Assembly: GCA_004154925.1 (NCBI GenBank)
Contig: QJNS01000032.1
Span: 1-64,000 of the forward strand
Origin: Monosporascus cannonballus
Taxonomy: Eukaryota > Ascomycota > Sordariomycetes > Xylariales
DNA length: 64,000 nt
Direction: 5' to 3'
Shown here: positions 1-11,070 of the stretch, piece by piece
Layout of the letters: each line of letters starts with the position of its first letter
Position numbering within the stretch: position 1 is the first letter of the stretch
Notes under the pieces: model-generated
Databases searched by the model: none
What the model saw: the letters and a program-made list of their open reading frames with translations, nothing else
What the model was told of the DNA's origin: nothing
Position numbers and translations under genes: made by a program

Positions 1-2800
1 CCCCCCCCAATCCAAAACAATTCCGCACAATACGGGGCTGGATTGAACCCATTGGAGGGCGTCCGATACCACTTCTAGAAAACGCTTTCTTTTAGGTTTA
101 CATTTGCGAATTTGCAGATTCGCGCAAGCGGATCCCATACACATCACATCCATTTATCGTCTCCCTGCCACCCCCGTATATGTAGGAGCCAGCCCGATTT
201 TCCATCATAATTCTATCCGCTCCTACTATACCTTCAGGCCGGGGGGTACGGGCGGTGATGGAAAGGATTATGGGAGGACTCGGGAAACTTAATCAGAGTG
301 AACTGCTGGATCTCCTGTTGGGCTTTGGAAAGACGGCGAGTCAAACGCGCCAAAGCCACGAGACGTTTAAATGCCACTGAGAGAAGCCGAGAAACCCCAG
401 GAGAACGAAAGATCACCAAAGAGAACCGCAGCTTTTACACCAAGAGCCAGTAATGGTCCTTCTTCTCCCGTTGCCATCACGGGTTACCCCGAACGGGAAT
501 TAGAGGTTATGGCAGCCGTGGTCCCTCAAACCAGCCTGGCAACGAGCTATGTTAGAATTGCCACAATACCTATCGCTCCAAACGAAACGGGCCTACCTCA
601 TGCCAATATATACTGGTTAGCATCCAGCTTTCCGCATTTTATGTTTCACTCAGTCAGCCCTTTAGGAAATGAAGTCAATATTGACAGTCTCACCGTAATG
701 AAATCAGACCTTAACTAGTCCGCCCTGATTTTTGGATATCATGAAGGCGAAGGATCCTAAGGACATACCATAGTATCGATGTCAGTGCCACGGAGGCTTC
801 CGGTGAGGCTGTTGTAATTAGGATATGGGCAGGCGCCCTGGTGACGTAAATGGCTGCGCAATTACGTATCATTTTCCTGTGCCATAGGGAAAATGCATCT
901 GGGCCGATTAGCTGGTAATTAACCTAGAAATATTATGCAGTCAACTCATCTCTACTATATGTACCCTTGCCATCACTAAACTCTTTGCGACCCATTTGTG
1001 GAATGGGGAATATAACTTAGGGGTTTACCTGTACTAATCTATACGAAATAAAATATGAAACGCTACCAGCGTTCCACGTTCTTAAGCGGGTCAATTTGGA
1101 GTGATAGAAGGAACTTGCTGTTCTTTCTTCACCGAACCAGGGGACAGCGTCCACTACAAGCAATATACCTTTACTTCAGTATTTTATATAGATTGAGTCA
1201 AATACTGCTTCTATAAAGTTAGAGCAACCGTTTTTCAGCATAATAAAGTAAAATCACTATGTGAAAATGCCTGCTGCACCTACAAGGTTGTAGATTTTCT
1301 GTCGTGGAAAAGGCCCCCCCTTTTCTGTGGGCAGCAATATCGGGGCCTAAGAGCCCTATACCAGGGGATCACCCACAACAAGTGGGATCAACGCTTCCTA
1401 GCTTCCTATAAGTCAATATACCTTCAAGAGCTGTGCAGCTGCTCCATAGTAAGTGTGACATTTTCATTATAAACAATACCAGCGCAAAGCTCCGCCTGCT
1501 TTCTCACGCAAATAACGATATCCCATGTCTTCGCGGTACCGGCAAGTACAAACGTGGGCATAAATGGTACACATGGTTAGGTTTTAGATGATGTAATACC
1601 AATATAGGACCAGTTATTATGCTAATTGGCGAGGCGTAAATGGGTTGGTAACAGGCCGGCAATGTATTTAGAGCTATATTATGAAACCCTGACATCACAC
1701 ACAGAAGCATATAACTGAAGAAGAAGTGTATTAAAGGTTGCCTGACCTCTAGAAGGTCCTAGCTAGAAAGTGAAGGTAGCGAACCCTCCTTTTATACACG
1801 TAAATACAGCTGTGGCTGAGAGGAAGAGGTACCAGGGGTGCATAAAGTAATCTCCGCTAGGGCTGACTGGCGTTGTTAGGTCTGAGAGTCGAGATAGAGC
1901 TTGGCGAGCCTAGACGGATCTGGTCAGGGCGGGGCATTGTGTAATGTCTCCAATATAAGAAGGTACCTCGTAAGAGAGAAATTCTATCCGCGACTGTGCT
2001 GCTCTTCCTTATCCGTCCTACGAACCTACACGCTCAACTAAGCTTGCGTGTATGTTCGTTGGGCGGTTATCTCTCGACAATTTAACTGGCATTCCTTTAA
2101 AGTACCTACCTAGTCCACACTGCGGCAGATCAGCACAACGCTGCCACCTACGGGCTCGTCCAAGGACCAATCAGGCCGGCAGCCAGCCTTGTGTGATCGC
2201 TCTACAATAGACTAGCACCGGAGCGAACCTCCGGATTCCCAGAAACTTTTAAGCGTGAGACTTGACTTGTTGCTTCTCGAAGCATGGGCCTCTGCGGCTT
2301 TGGATTAGCATCGCAGAGTCAGGAGGGTTCACTCTGATGTCTGATGACACAGAATGGGTGCAGCGGTGAAGGCCCAATAACTTAAGTGAGTGCTAAGACG
2401 GCCCCTCTGAGAAACGGCTTCTTTCATTCTTTCCATAGACAGTTGAGAAGACTTGGAAAACATAGCCAGGTTAAGAACCGTATGTAGTGTCAATCATTGC
2501 AAGAAGTGAAATGGAGATGGACCTAAGGCCTAGATTATGAAGTGATGACAGTTTCTTACGTCAATAGTATTGGAGTGAATGACATGACTCTAAACGAGAC
2601 TCTGAGCATGTTTTTTGCGACCTTACCACATCTAAGTTTCGATTGCCTCCTTTCACATATGAATGTATGGAAGGGCTTGGGAGTTCAGTCGAAATAGCAA
2701 GACCTAGGTAGTTCATAGTCAACCACGCTTTTTGCTCTCCTTGGGCAAGGGTTAGCTAACATGCCGCCTGTATTTCGGGATAGGAGACACGGGATCCCCC
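1..2800. other. Long region without a recognisable gene
   Basis: All reading frames are short and interrupted, and none gives a protein I recognise. Base composition is ordinary, so this is not RIP-degraded DNA. The one structure I can support is a copy of a dispersed repeat at 1301-1460, listed separately. The right end, from about 2.8 kb, leads into the sidF promoter. Confidence 0.55.
1301..1460 (+). repeat. Dispersed repeat, copy A
   Basis: This stretch matches the reverse complement of 42565-42730. The best part (1351-1460) is roughly 85-90% identical by eye, including the shared core CACCCACAACAAGTGGGATC (the other copy has G for A at its second base). The core forms an imperfect hairpin (CCCAC facing GTGGG around AACAA). 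Differences between the copies are mixed, not only C/T, so RIP is not the main cause. The family is not recognised. Confidence 0.7.
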
Positions 2801-2847
2801 ATTCGAGCGGTCGGTTATCAATCAACCGATGTCGGATCGGAGAGCGT

Positions 2848-2856
2848 TTATCAGAT
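2848..2856 (-). promoter_or_regulatory. SreA/SRE-type GATA site (sidF promoter, site 1)
   Basis: A perfect TTATCAGAT, the reverse complement of ATCTGATAA. It fits ATCWGATAA, the known consensus for the fungal iron-responsive GATA repressors (SreA, SRE, Urbs1). It lies about 610 bp upstream of the sidF start and is the first of three sites within 125 bp. Confidence 0.75.
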
Positions 2857-2931
2857 CCGGGCTATCGATCCACCGCATGACCTAGCTCCCCTAGGCCCGG
2901 TTGGAGCTCTCGGCTAAGAGGGGCACAAAAT

Positions 2932-2940
2932 TTATCAGAT
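2932..2940 (-). promoter_or_regulatory. SreA/SRE-type GATA site (sidF promoter, site 2)
   Basis: A perfect TTATCAGAT followed by CCGC, so the extended opposite-strand form is GCGGATCTGATAA. The same 13-mer recurs at 2964, 7197 and 14821. It is about 525 bp upstream of the sidF start. Confidence 0.78.
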
Positions 2941-2963
2941 CCGCAAACTAGCCCCTTTTAAAG

Positions 2964-2972
2964 TTATCAGAT
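2964..2972 (-). promoter_or_regulatory. SreA/SRE-type GATA site (sidF promoter, site 3)
   Basis: A perfect TTATCAGAT followed by CCGC, 32 bp after site 2 and about 490 bp upstream of the sidF start. Three sites this close suggest strong iron repression of sidF. Confidence 0.78.
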
Positions 2973-3462
2973 CCGCTCTCGCATACGAGATAGCAGCACC
3001 CATAATGCAGCGTTGACGGTAGCGAGCGCCATGCAGAGGTCATGGTCCACTAATTGAGCTCCTCGGGCTCGAGACCGTTATCTCTGCCTGCATTAGCGGC
3101 GAAAAAGTTTTTGGCGTGCTTCGGCACTGCGAGCTTCAAGTCGCTCGTTTGAACCTCTGAACGGCACTGCCCTGGGGGTACTTCGGGGTACATCGTCGTG
3201 CCCTAGCTGGTAATCGAGTATTGGACATGGGAACCTGGCAAGCCTCTGGCATTACGTCTACAGTGGGCTAATGGCACAAAGGTCTGCATGCTCCTCTTGG
3301 CCATCGGATGGTGCGGTTAAGCATGTCGTCTCCACGGTATGCCTCGGTGGAAAGGCGCGTGGTTGCTTACTTCGTAAATACCTGAATATATCTCACAATT
3401 AAAACTTCTTTGGCCCGATTGCCGGAACTCCTCTACCGTAAAAGTGCTACGACATTTTGAAG

Positions 3463-4943
3463 ATGGCATTCCCAGCAGACACCGAGCCGGTGCTGAAGCT
3501 ACCGCACCCATACCTCGCAACTTACACTCTCGCAAGAACGGACCGTAAGCCCGACCCCGGAGCGTCATTCCTCCAGCTGCGGTTGAAGCCCGAGGGCGAC
3601 GAGGTCAATGCGAACCAACCACCAGAGCCTCTCCACAACAACGGGCTCTTCTTCACAGAGCCGGCGGACCCGAAGTCGAGCGAGCGGCCGCCCGAGTCGA
3701 ACAACACGCCCTGGGGCCGGGCGCGGCGGGCGCCGTCGTCGACCTTCGCCTGGGACGACGCCCACGCGCCGACCCTGGCGCAGGCTTGGTTGCTCGTCTA
3801 TGCGATCTTCACGCTGCGGCCGTCGATAGAGGCGTTCCGGCTGGCGCTTGCCGGGGCAGGTCGCGAAGGCCTCGCAGCCCAGCTGAAGGCTGTACTGCTC
3901 GCCGTCAACCACCCGGTCGCCGGCGGCGTCGGCGATGACCAACTGCTCGTGCTCCGCAGCACGTTCTGGCAGGGCGCCGGGTCGCCGTTCGGGCATCGGC
4001 CCGCGTGGACGCCGGAGGATTTCGACGAAGACAACAGCAGCAATAACAGAAAAGATGACGTATTCTACTCCGCGCTGGCGTCCCTCCCCAAGCCACTATC
4101 GGCGTACCCGCCGACGCCGCTCGAGTACACGATGACGGAGGGGACGTGGCACCCGCGGCGGCCGGCGAAGCCACGGCCCGGGTCCGTCGTCTACAGCCGG
4201 TGGATCCCGCACCTCGGGGAGACGTTCTCAATGGTGGCGCTGGACTGGGGGGACCCGGAGCACCTCGGCCTGTTCCACGCGTGGCAGAACGACCCGCGCG
4301 TGTCACAGGGCTGGAACGAGACAGGCACACTCGAGCAGCACCGCGAGTACCTGCGGCGGGCGCACGAGGACCCGCACCAGGTCACCCTGCTCGCGCGCTT
4401 CGACGACGTGTTCTTCGCGTACTTCGAGGTTTACTGGGCCAAGGTACGTTGCCTTTGTTATTTTCTTCTGTTCCCTTTTTCTTCCTTCGCGTCATTTCGA
4501 GTCGATGATGGGTTATAGTGAATGATAAGGCGATCCGTTACAAAGTACGCAATGCTAACGAGTGGCCGTAAAAACAACAGGAGGACCGGCTCGGAGCCTA
4601 CTACAGCGCCGGGGACTTTGACCGGGGGCGGCACTCGCTGGTGGGCGACGTGCGGTTCCGGGGCCCGCACCGGGTGTCGGCGTGGTGGTCGAGCCTGATG
4701 CACTACCTGTTCCTCGACGACGCGCGCACCATGTATGTTGTGGGCGAGCCTAAGTGGACCAACAGCTCGGTGCTGGCCTACGACCTCGTGCACGGCTTCG
4801 GCCTCGACAAGTTCGTCGACCTGCCGCACAAGCGCTCCGCCTTCGTGCGTTGCTCCCGCGAGCGCTTCTTCCAGCTGTCGCCCCTTGGCGAGAGTGAGAA
4901 GGTCGTCGGCGGCACCCATGTGGGCCTGTTACCGAAGCTGTAA
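3463..4943 (+). CDS. sidF: SidF-like N5-hydroxyornithine acyltransferase (siderophore biosynthesis)
   Basis: GNAT-type acyltransferase of the SidF/SidL (IucB/RhbD-like) family. SidF transfers anhydromevalonyl from CoA to N5-hydroxyornithine, an early step to fusarinine/TAFC-type siderophores. There are two exons, 3463-4443 and 4581-4943; the intron 4444-4580 begins GTACGT and ends ACAACAG, and rejoining keeps frame for a protein of about 447 aa, close to known SidF proteins. The GNAT part is the C-terminal half, with the family stretch [18 protein letters not shown], then (exon 2) [18 protein letters not shown] and [14 protein letters not shown]. The protein ends in PKL, a peroxisomal PTS1-type tripeptide. 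SidF is known to be peroxisomal while SidL is cytosolic, so PKL and the nearby sidI favour SidF over SidL. The first in-frame ATG after the promoter (MAFPADTEP) is taken as start. Three SreA sites lie upstream. The coding DNA is clearly more GC-rich than its surroundings. Confidence 0.88.
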
Positions 4944-5275
4944 GCGGGTGGGATGGATGGTTAGCCATCGAGAAGGGGGTGGATGATGCGCTTTGATGTA
5001 TATACGTTGGGATGCCAAAATTTGCGAATCCATTGCACCAATTTTTCTGTTTAAATGTTGAAGAGTCTCATGGAATGTAGAACCCAAATTATTAGAAATG
5101 GTCGCTACAGTATGCTCGCTAGCTGATTTTCATTATGACGCGAGATAAGACTGCGCCACCGCTCCGTGTGTGCATGTACACATAATAGACAGCTACTGGT
5201 GTGAACTTATAAGTCCCAGTCCCGAGGAGCCAGCGCTTGTTATAATCCATAGCCCTCTAAACAAACCTCAATGCC

Positions 5276-6661
5276 CTATGCTTTAATTCCACCCAGGCGC
5301 AGGTGATCCCAGCAGACTGTATCGCGTTAGCAAAAGCCGTCAGGAAACGGACGAAGAAGACCACTCACTTCTGAAGCCAAGATCATCTTCGAAGAACAGC
5401 TTCATGACCTGCGGTCCGTGGCTCATGCCCTCGGGCCCGCACGACAGCGCTGTCTTGCCGACCGCCAGGCCGATCATGGGCGGGATCTCGGCGAGGCGGT
5501 TGAACTCTGGCTCTTTGCCTAGCAGCTGCTGCTGCATGAGCTGGTAAATATTGAGCGCGGCGAGCTTGCCCTCGTGCATAGCGGCGCCGCACCGCTTGAT
5601 GCCCGACCAATTGATGACGTCGCCCGAGGCGAAGTGGGACGTCGCGTTTGGGACATTGTCCGGGAACTGCATCGTCGGCCGCACGTTGACGAGGCCTTCC
5701 TCGTTCAGGGCTTCCTGAGGCAGGAAGGCCGTCGAGGGGATGCTCCGCGAGATGGCCATGACGACCTCGCTGGCGACCATCCTGTGTCCGTTCGTGAACT
5801 CCACCTCGTACACGTCGCGCCCGGCCTCATCCTTGACGACCTTGGAGTCTGCAAGGCGATGGTTAAGGAGCAATTCGACGCCGCTCCCAACCACTAAGTC
5901 ACCAGCGCATTTCTTGGCCGAATCAGGCAGCGGCTCAGAGGATAGTAGCTTATCCCTGGAGTGGGCTAATGTGACATTAACGTGTGGGTGAGTGACTTTT
6001 AACTCTGCTGCCATCTCAATACCGACAGCGCCTATTATAGATTAGCATTTGGGCAACCGCCAAAAAGTCCGATTGCCACGAACCTCCACCGACTACAAGC
6101 ACTGGCGCAGTACTACTAGTCACCGCGTTGATGTGCTTACCCGCCTCCATAAGATACAGCTTCCGGCTCAGCGATTGCGGCACGACGGGCCATACTCGCC
6201 TCAAGCCAGTAGCGGCAATGAAGTAGTCATACTTCTCCTGGCGTGGTGTCTGGTTCCCGCGCTCCGAGATGGTAGCGGTCTTGCTCTCCGGGTCGACTTT
6301 GCCCAGGTTTCCCTGCACGAACTGGACGTTTGGCCTCTGGAGCACCTTGATATCTTTGAACTCAACCCACGCCTTTTCGGAGTATTCCTTCGCCGCTAGG
6401 GCCAGCGGCGATCCGATCAGATGATCTGACGACCCGAGTCAGCAAAGAGAACAGCGCAGCCCGGGGGCGACAGAGGAAGTACGAACAGAAACCGTCGCGT
6501 TCATCTACTATTATGATGTCTAGGGGAACGGGTGATTCGATCTTGTCGCACTGCTCGAGCAGGTTGACGGCGGCGGATAAGCCCGAATAGCTGCATCCGG
6601 CGATGAGCACTCTGTAAGATGTTGCGGCCACAGTTGCGACCGCTTTAAGGTAGGAGCCCAT
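5276..6661 (-). CDS. AIF/AMID-like FAD-dependent NAD(P)H oxidoreductase
   Basis: Pyridine nucleotide-disulphide oxidoreductase family, closest to the fungal AMID/AIF2 group. Four exons on the minus strand: 6661-6487, 6425-6084, 6031-5369 and 5316-5276. Introns of 61, 52 and 52 bp have GT-AG ends, two with clear CTAAC/CTAAT-like branch points, and the joined frame codes for 406 aa without a break. The N-terminal FAD-binding fold is seen in YRVLIAGCSYSGLSAAV and the NAD(P)H-binding fold in VLVVGGGAVGIEMAAEL, which is restored only by splicing the second intron. The family motif IAATGLRRVWPVVPQS is present. There is no obvious mitochondrial presequence. The start is the first ATG in frame. A perfect SreA site (7197-7205) lies 536 bp upstream, the same spacing as in the siderophore genes on both sides, so iron regulation is likely. 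The role is unknown; ferric-siderophore reduction or iron-related redox control are possibilities only. Confidence 0.82.
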
Positions 6662-7196
6662 GGTATCAACTAGTTTAGAAGGTCTACTACTATTATGGTC
6701 CGGATCTAGAGGAGGTCACGGGTGGTGTCTGTTGGAAACCGGGGGGGAAGAAGCAATGTAACGAGTAAGGAGATGGGGAATGATCTACGAGGTATTACCT
6801 ACACGAATATGGAGGAGACAGCGTCCACAAAGGCGGATAATGCAGGCTAAAGTAATAACTAGCCCGGTTTCTCGGAGGCCGTAACAGCGTAAGGGCTCAA
6901 TGACGTGAACCTGGCCGTTAGGGCACCCGTGAAAAGCCCTGGGCCAGTGGGACGGACTTGGCACATCAATGTCAGATAACCAACCACCAGGCATTGCAAC
7001 AACCGTATTCTCCGTGCCGATGTCGGGTATCTCAAGATCAATTATCCACCGTCGAAACAGAGGGTGGCGGTGCTGAGTCGGTTCATCTCTGCCAAGCACG
7101 CAACTCTTCATCTGATAAAATTTGACCCAGCCAGTCAGAAAAGATGGTGTGGATATTGACACGAAAAGCTCCACCGGTGATGATGTGGAGACAAAG

Positions 7197-7205
7197 TTAT
7201 CAGAT
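7197..7205 (-). promoter_or_regulatory. SreA/SRE-type GATA site (FAD oxidoreductase promoter)
   Basis: A perfect TTATCAGAT followed by CCGC (extended 13-mer GCGGATCTGATAA on the other strand). It sits between the 3' end of the 7685-8908 gene and the start at 6661, so the only promoter it can serve at short range is that of the FAD oxidoreductase. A CCAAT box lies 44 bp to its right. Confidence 0.72.
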
Positions 7206-7684
7206 CCGCTGCTTGCAGGGTTGGGATGCGGCATCCATATTCATCTGACCAATAAGCTGTACCCACGCTAACCGGCAGTGGAGCGGCAGCATAATCAGAA
7301 TACACATACAAGGGCTTTTTCCGGTTCGAATTACCGTGCCTTTTATGTAGTTGTGAATACAAAATCCCGCACGTGCAAGCACAGGTTTGGAATTCTCCAA
7401 GAAATAAGTTCATCCATCGCTTTAGTTGGCTCCTAGCAATTACTACCAGGTCTGGGAACATAGTGTTGTGACAGATGCGGACTCGCTTTCAACTGGTTCC
7501 AGTTATTACATTGAGTCTATAATACGTCATTTTCCCAAAAATCTTGCTACTAGTACATAAAAGATGCATTTGTGTATCCTGGAGACCATGCAGACCTGGA
7601 CTTTTAACCAACGCCGTGCAATGCTTGATGGAAGAACTAGAAATAGTACACTAGGGCGTTTGACCATGAGCAGCTTCCCCATAC

Positions 7685-8908
7685 TCACTGTTTCTTCTCC
7701 TTGTCGACGATCTCCTTCGCCTTCTGCAACTTCTTCTCTAGCACCTGCTTCAGCTCATCCATCGTCTCCCTCAGCAATTTCTCGCCCCCGTCCGCGTGCT
7801 TCTCAGCCACTTCTCTCAGCTGGCTGACCCTGCTCAGTATATCGCTTCCGTTGGGGATCATGTTGAAATACTGCTCGAGGCCCATACTGCTAGAGAGCTG
7901 CGAACCCTTCGACTTGGACTTCTCAACGGCATTGTTGACGTACTTTTCCAGGTCTCCCGTGTTTCCGGACTCGACAACCTTCTTCGCCTCCTGAAACAAC
8001 TCGGTCACGTTTCCTCGCCTCAGCGCACCCTCGTTCTTCTCAATCAGCTCCTTGACCTTCGGGTTCTTATCAAGATATGGCTTCGCCTGTTCCATGCCGT
8101 TCTTCCACGCTTCGTCGCCAAGCTTCTGCACTTGCTCGACCTTCTCCTCTACCAAGCGTCGTGCCTTATCCAGATTTGCAGCCGTGAGGCCGCTACCCAT
8201 AATCTCTTTGATCTGCTGCCACGTTTGGTCCACCTGCCTTTTTGCTTCGGGGCCGTACTCTTCACCCATCTGCTTGAGCTGATCTAGGCTTCCACCAAAT
8301 CTCTGCTTGATTTGCGGGTGGTTGTCCAGAATGTCAGTCAATGCGTCGCCCGCGAGGTTTCCGAATTTCTTCGACAGGTCAGCGAGGATATCGAATGCTT
8401 TCGATGCAGTCTCCATGCTCAGGCCCGACTTTGAAAGGTCCTGAACCTGTCGGTAGGCATCATTGACGAGCTGATTAACTTCATCCCGATGGTTCTGCCT
8501 GAGGGTATCGACATCCTTGAATACAGCGTCGACGGCCTGACGCCCACCAGGAACCCAGGTGACGTATGAATAGCAGAACTCCTTGATGTAGTTGATCGCC
8601 TGGTCAGCATCCGGTGTTGTTGATTGAAGCTTCTGTGAGGCTTCTTGATACTTCTTTGACGTCTCCTTTGATCCTTTGTTGATAGTTCGAATCAGCTTCC
8701 CTGACGGGGACACATAGTAGGCTCCGTAAATTAGCGTGGCGGCAGCAACGCCTCCTGCCAGCCCGGCGGCGAAATGCGAGTTGCTTCCATCATTTGCCGA
8801 TGTCGATGAAGAGCCCGAGGATTGGTAGCGGATCTGGCTAGCCTTTGGTATTCTAGCAGCACGTGCTGCTCTGGGAAGGGCAGTGCGGGCAGTGGTTCTG
8901 GCAAACAT
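7685..8908 (-). CDS. Mitochondrial LEA/apolipoprotein-like helical protein
   Basis: A single-exon, intact protein of 407 aa. The first 30 residues are rich in Arg, Ala and Thr with no acidic residue (MFARTTARTALPRAARAAR), a typical mitochondrial presequence. Residues about 48-66 (AAGLAGGVAAATLIYGAYY) form one membrane segment. The remaining 340 residues are charged, glycine-poor and strongly amphipathic, with many K/E/Q/A residues, as in LEA, apolipoprotein-like and MICOS-type helical proteins; the C-terminus is almost all coiled-coil (KKLQKAKEIVDKEKKQ). A related uncharacterised family is common in filamentous ascomycetes. The likely place is the inner membrane with the helical domain in the intermembrane space or matrix. 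I see no SreA site at its promoter, so it may be a bystander in the siderophore cluster. Confidence 0.78.
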   Translation of the reverse strand: MFARTTARTALPRAARAARIPKASQIRYQSSGSSSTSANDGSNSHFAAGLAGGVAAATLIYGAYYVSPSGKLIRTINKGSKETSKKYQEASQKLQSTTPDADQAINYIKEFCYSYVTWVPGGRQAVDAVFKDVDTLRQNHRDEVNQLVNDAYRQVQDLSKSGLSMETASKAFDILADLSKKFGNLAGDALTDILDNHPQIKQRFGGSLDQLKQMGEEYGPEAKRQVDQTWQQIKEIMGSGLTAANLDKARRLVEEKVEQVQKLGDEAWKNGMEQAKPYLDKNPKVKELIEKNEGALRRGNVTELFQEAKKVVESGNTGDLEKYVNNAVEKSKSKGSQLSSSMGLEQYFNMIPNGSDILSRVSQLREVAEKHADGGEKLLRETMDELKQVLEKKLQKAKEIVDKEKKQ

Positions 8909-10339
8909 GTTGATATGCTCCTGAAGAATGAATTGGTCAACGTATTAAGGATTATGTAGGGAGGTATTAGGGATTGAGTCCGAATATTTAGGTAGGTATT
9001 ATTTCTGAGGAATTGGCATAATTTTGGATCTCGGCTGTGAGGAAACAGCGCAATTTGAAGAATGCCCATGACGCTGAAAGATATTTGCTTTATCGCGTAA
9101 CCTTGGAAGCCGCAAGCGTTGAGGTCATTTACACTACGTCACAGGCGTTATGACGCACAATATCCTGGTGCGTAAGTACCTAAGTACCCTATTCCTTACG
9201 GCAAACACTTCAATGTGGGGTAGCAACCAAGCACCGACCATCAGATGCCGAAGTCTACTAAATATCTTCCAGGTTGGTCACTGCGTCATCGGTTCCAAAA
9301 TCAGTAGCACCTGAGATGGGATGCGCTTCTTGCGAACAGTGCCCAAACCTTAAATTAGCCTCATTAGTCACTTGAGCCTCGCCACGTTGCCTGCTATAAG
9401 TAGGTCTGGGTCGTCTTGAAGACGAACTACGAAACACTTACTCTCTAACAGCCCCACGGTCGTGGAACCCGCCCAAGTTAGACTTGATTTCCCTCAATAA
9501 CTGGTCATGCAAATTTTTGAATAGCAATTGACTTGAAGTCTACCCTGACAGCCTTCCTCAGAAGAGCTATTCGGTTCACTTGCTTCTCTTGCAAGTCTCA
9601 AGTCCGGTGATTGCCATGTGCCGCCGGCCCCACCTAGTCAAGTCGAGAGTACAAGGGGGAAGCCTACATTTCTCCTTTTTGCCTTCGGCGTCTTTTCCGC
9701 AACTATTAAGCCAGCATTTACAAGAATCTCTCAAATTGTCATTGGCAAGTGAAGAGATTCGCTTCACTGCCCAATGAGTTGCCGCTTGAGCCTCATGTCT
9801 CCCTCAAAGCTAAAGGCCTCAATCTCGCCGACCTTGGTTTGTGGGCTGATTATACGAGTACCCCAGTCCAGATGCTCTAGTTAAAGGCATTCGGGAATCA
9901 AGATGGTCAGAATTCTTAGTATAGAAGTCTTTAAGCTCAGTATTTTCGCCGATATGTCCTACTCCCCCTCGACGAGTTGCGCCTTGGCATTCTCGTCTAC
10001 TTTTGACCCCTTATCCCTCTTTCTGGGATTTTCGGGCATTTCTTCGTTTCTGTGCCATGTATATATGATAATATTTGAATAGCGCGGCTAGAATTTCGGA
10101 GTATTAATAGTCTAGGCGAGACCAAAATCCAAAGAGAAACACAAGGAATCGAAACCGGACATGGGAACCGTATTTTGTCCAAGCATAATAAGAATTAGAC
10201 ACCGGGAGCGATGACTCCCGAGTATCTATACCAAGCGATAGAACATCCGTCCTTATGTAGGCGAAGTATATATGAATCTGGATATGGAAAGAATAAATGT
10301 AAAATCCACTTCTTTGAACCCGTAACGTCGCTCATATAC
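8909..10339. other. Intergenic region, no gene seen
   Basis: It contains the promoter of the 8908 gene at its left end. The remaining frames are short, with no recognisable protein, RNA gene or repeat. I found no full SreA motif here. Confidence 0.5.
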
Positions 10340-11070
10340 GTCGGGCCTACTCTTCTGATTCCCTTCTGCATTGGTCCGCCAATTTTGCCAAGCAGGGCCT
10401 CTCTCGCACCCCATCATACATTCTCTCACATTCGAGTTTCTCCATCTCCTTCAAGTCCGGGAGGTCCAGGAGCCCTTTCCACACGGCCGTGCCCGGGCTC
10501 ACCTCTCCATCACCAATTACTCTCGACCTGATCGATGACGAGCCTAACGATTCCATCCTTAATGCTAAGCTCGCCGCTACGTGCGCTCAAGATGCGTTGA
10601 TGATGGCAGCGGACTTGCACTTGATCGCTCGCCTTAGCATCGCGTTGTCCGCCTGCGCCACGGGAGAGTGGTTCAGAAGGACTTCAAGATGAGGATGACG
10701 GCTTTGGTGCCCCTTTACAGAGCACGCTTTCGCCAACGTATTCTGGGAGACTGCTGTATCCGGCAATGCACTGAGGACGGCCTCCAGGCAATCCAGGGGC
10801 AAGTCGAGATATTCGAGCAAAAAGGGCGTTGGCTAACATTGGCGCAAAGTCCTTCCGAACCAGAAGAAACGGGAGAATCTCTGGACAACGTTCGCAATAT
10901 TCGAGCTCGGCGATCAAAGCCGCATTAGAAACGGTGCGTGTCTGGTCTCGGGTCAAAATGACACGAGGCATCGAATCAGCGTCGTCTGAGGTGAAGGCTG
11001 AGGTCAGCAGAGAGATGAGCTTTGCCTCTGATATCTGCGCGCGTTTACAGCGCGCTCGAAGAGCAGTCTA
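10340..11070 (-). pseudogene. Frameshifted coding remnant, possibly of an ankyrin-like repeat protein
   Basis: The minus strand has a run of protein-like sequence that changes frame at least twice. From right to left: a segment with RTVSNAALIAELEYCERCPE, then near 10815 a change of frame into LEYLDLPLDCLEAVLSALPD and HLEVLLNHSPVAQADNAMLR, then a stop near 10587, and then another frame with LASLALRMESLG-like sequence. Alternation of short helices with xLLNHSxxxxADNAxLRRA resembles ankyrin or the degenerate ankyrin-like repeats of large fungal proteins, but the match is weak. No start codon, promoter or splice site explains the frame changes, so I call it a decayed fragment. A multi-intron gene is the alternative. 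Confidence 0.35.

Noticed and set aside
3565..4510. Long open frames on both strands over sidF
   Set aside because: They are out-of-frame shadows caused by the high GC content of the sidF exon; none has a recognisable protein.
6410..6430. ATCAGATGATCTGA, similar to the SreA site
   Set aside because: Lacks GATAA and lies inside the oxidoreductase coding region and intron border.
5276..6661. FAD oxidoreductase appears broken into three frames
   Set aside because: Each frame change coincides with a 52-61 bp GT-AG intron, and splicing restores conserved motifs such as VLVVGGGAVGIEMAAEL.
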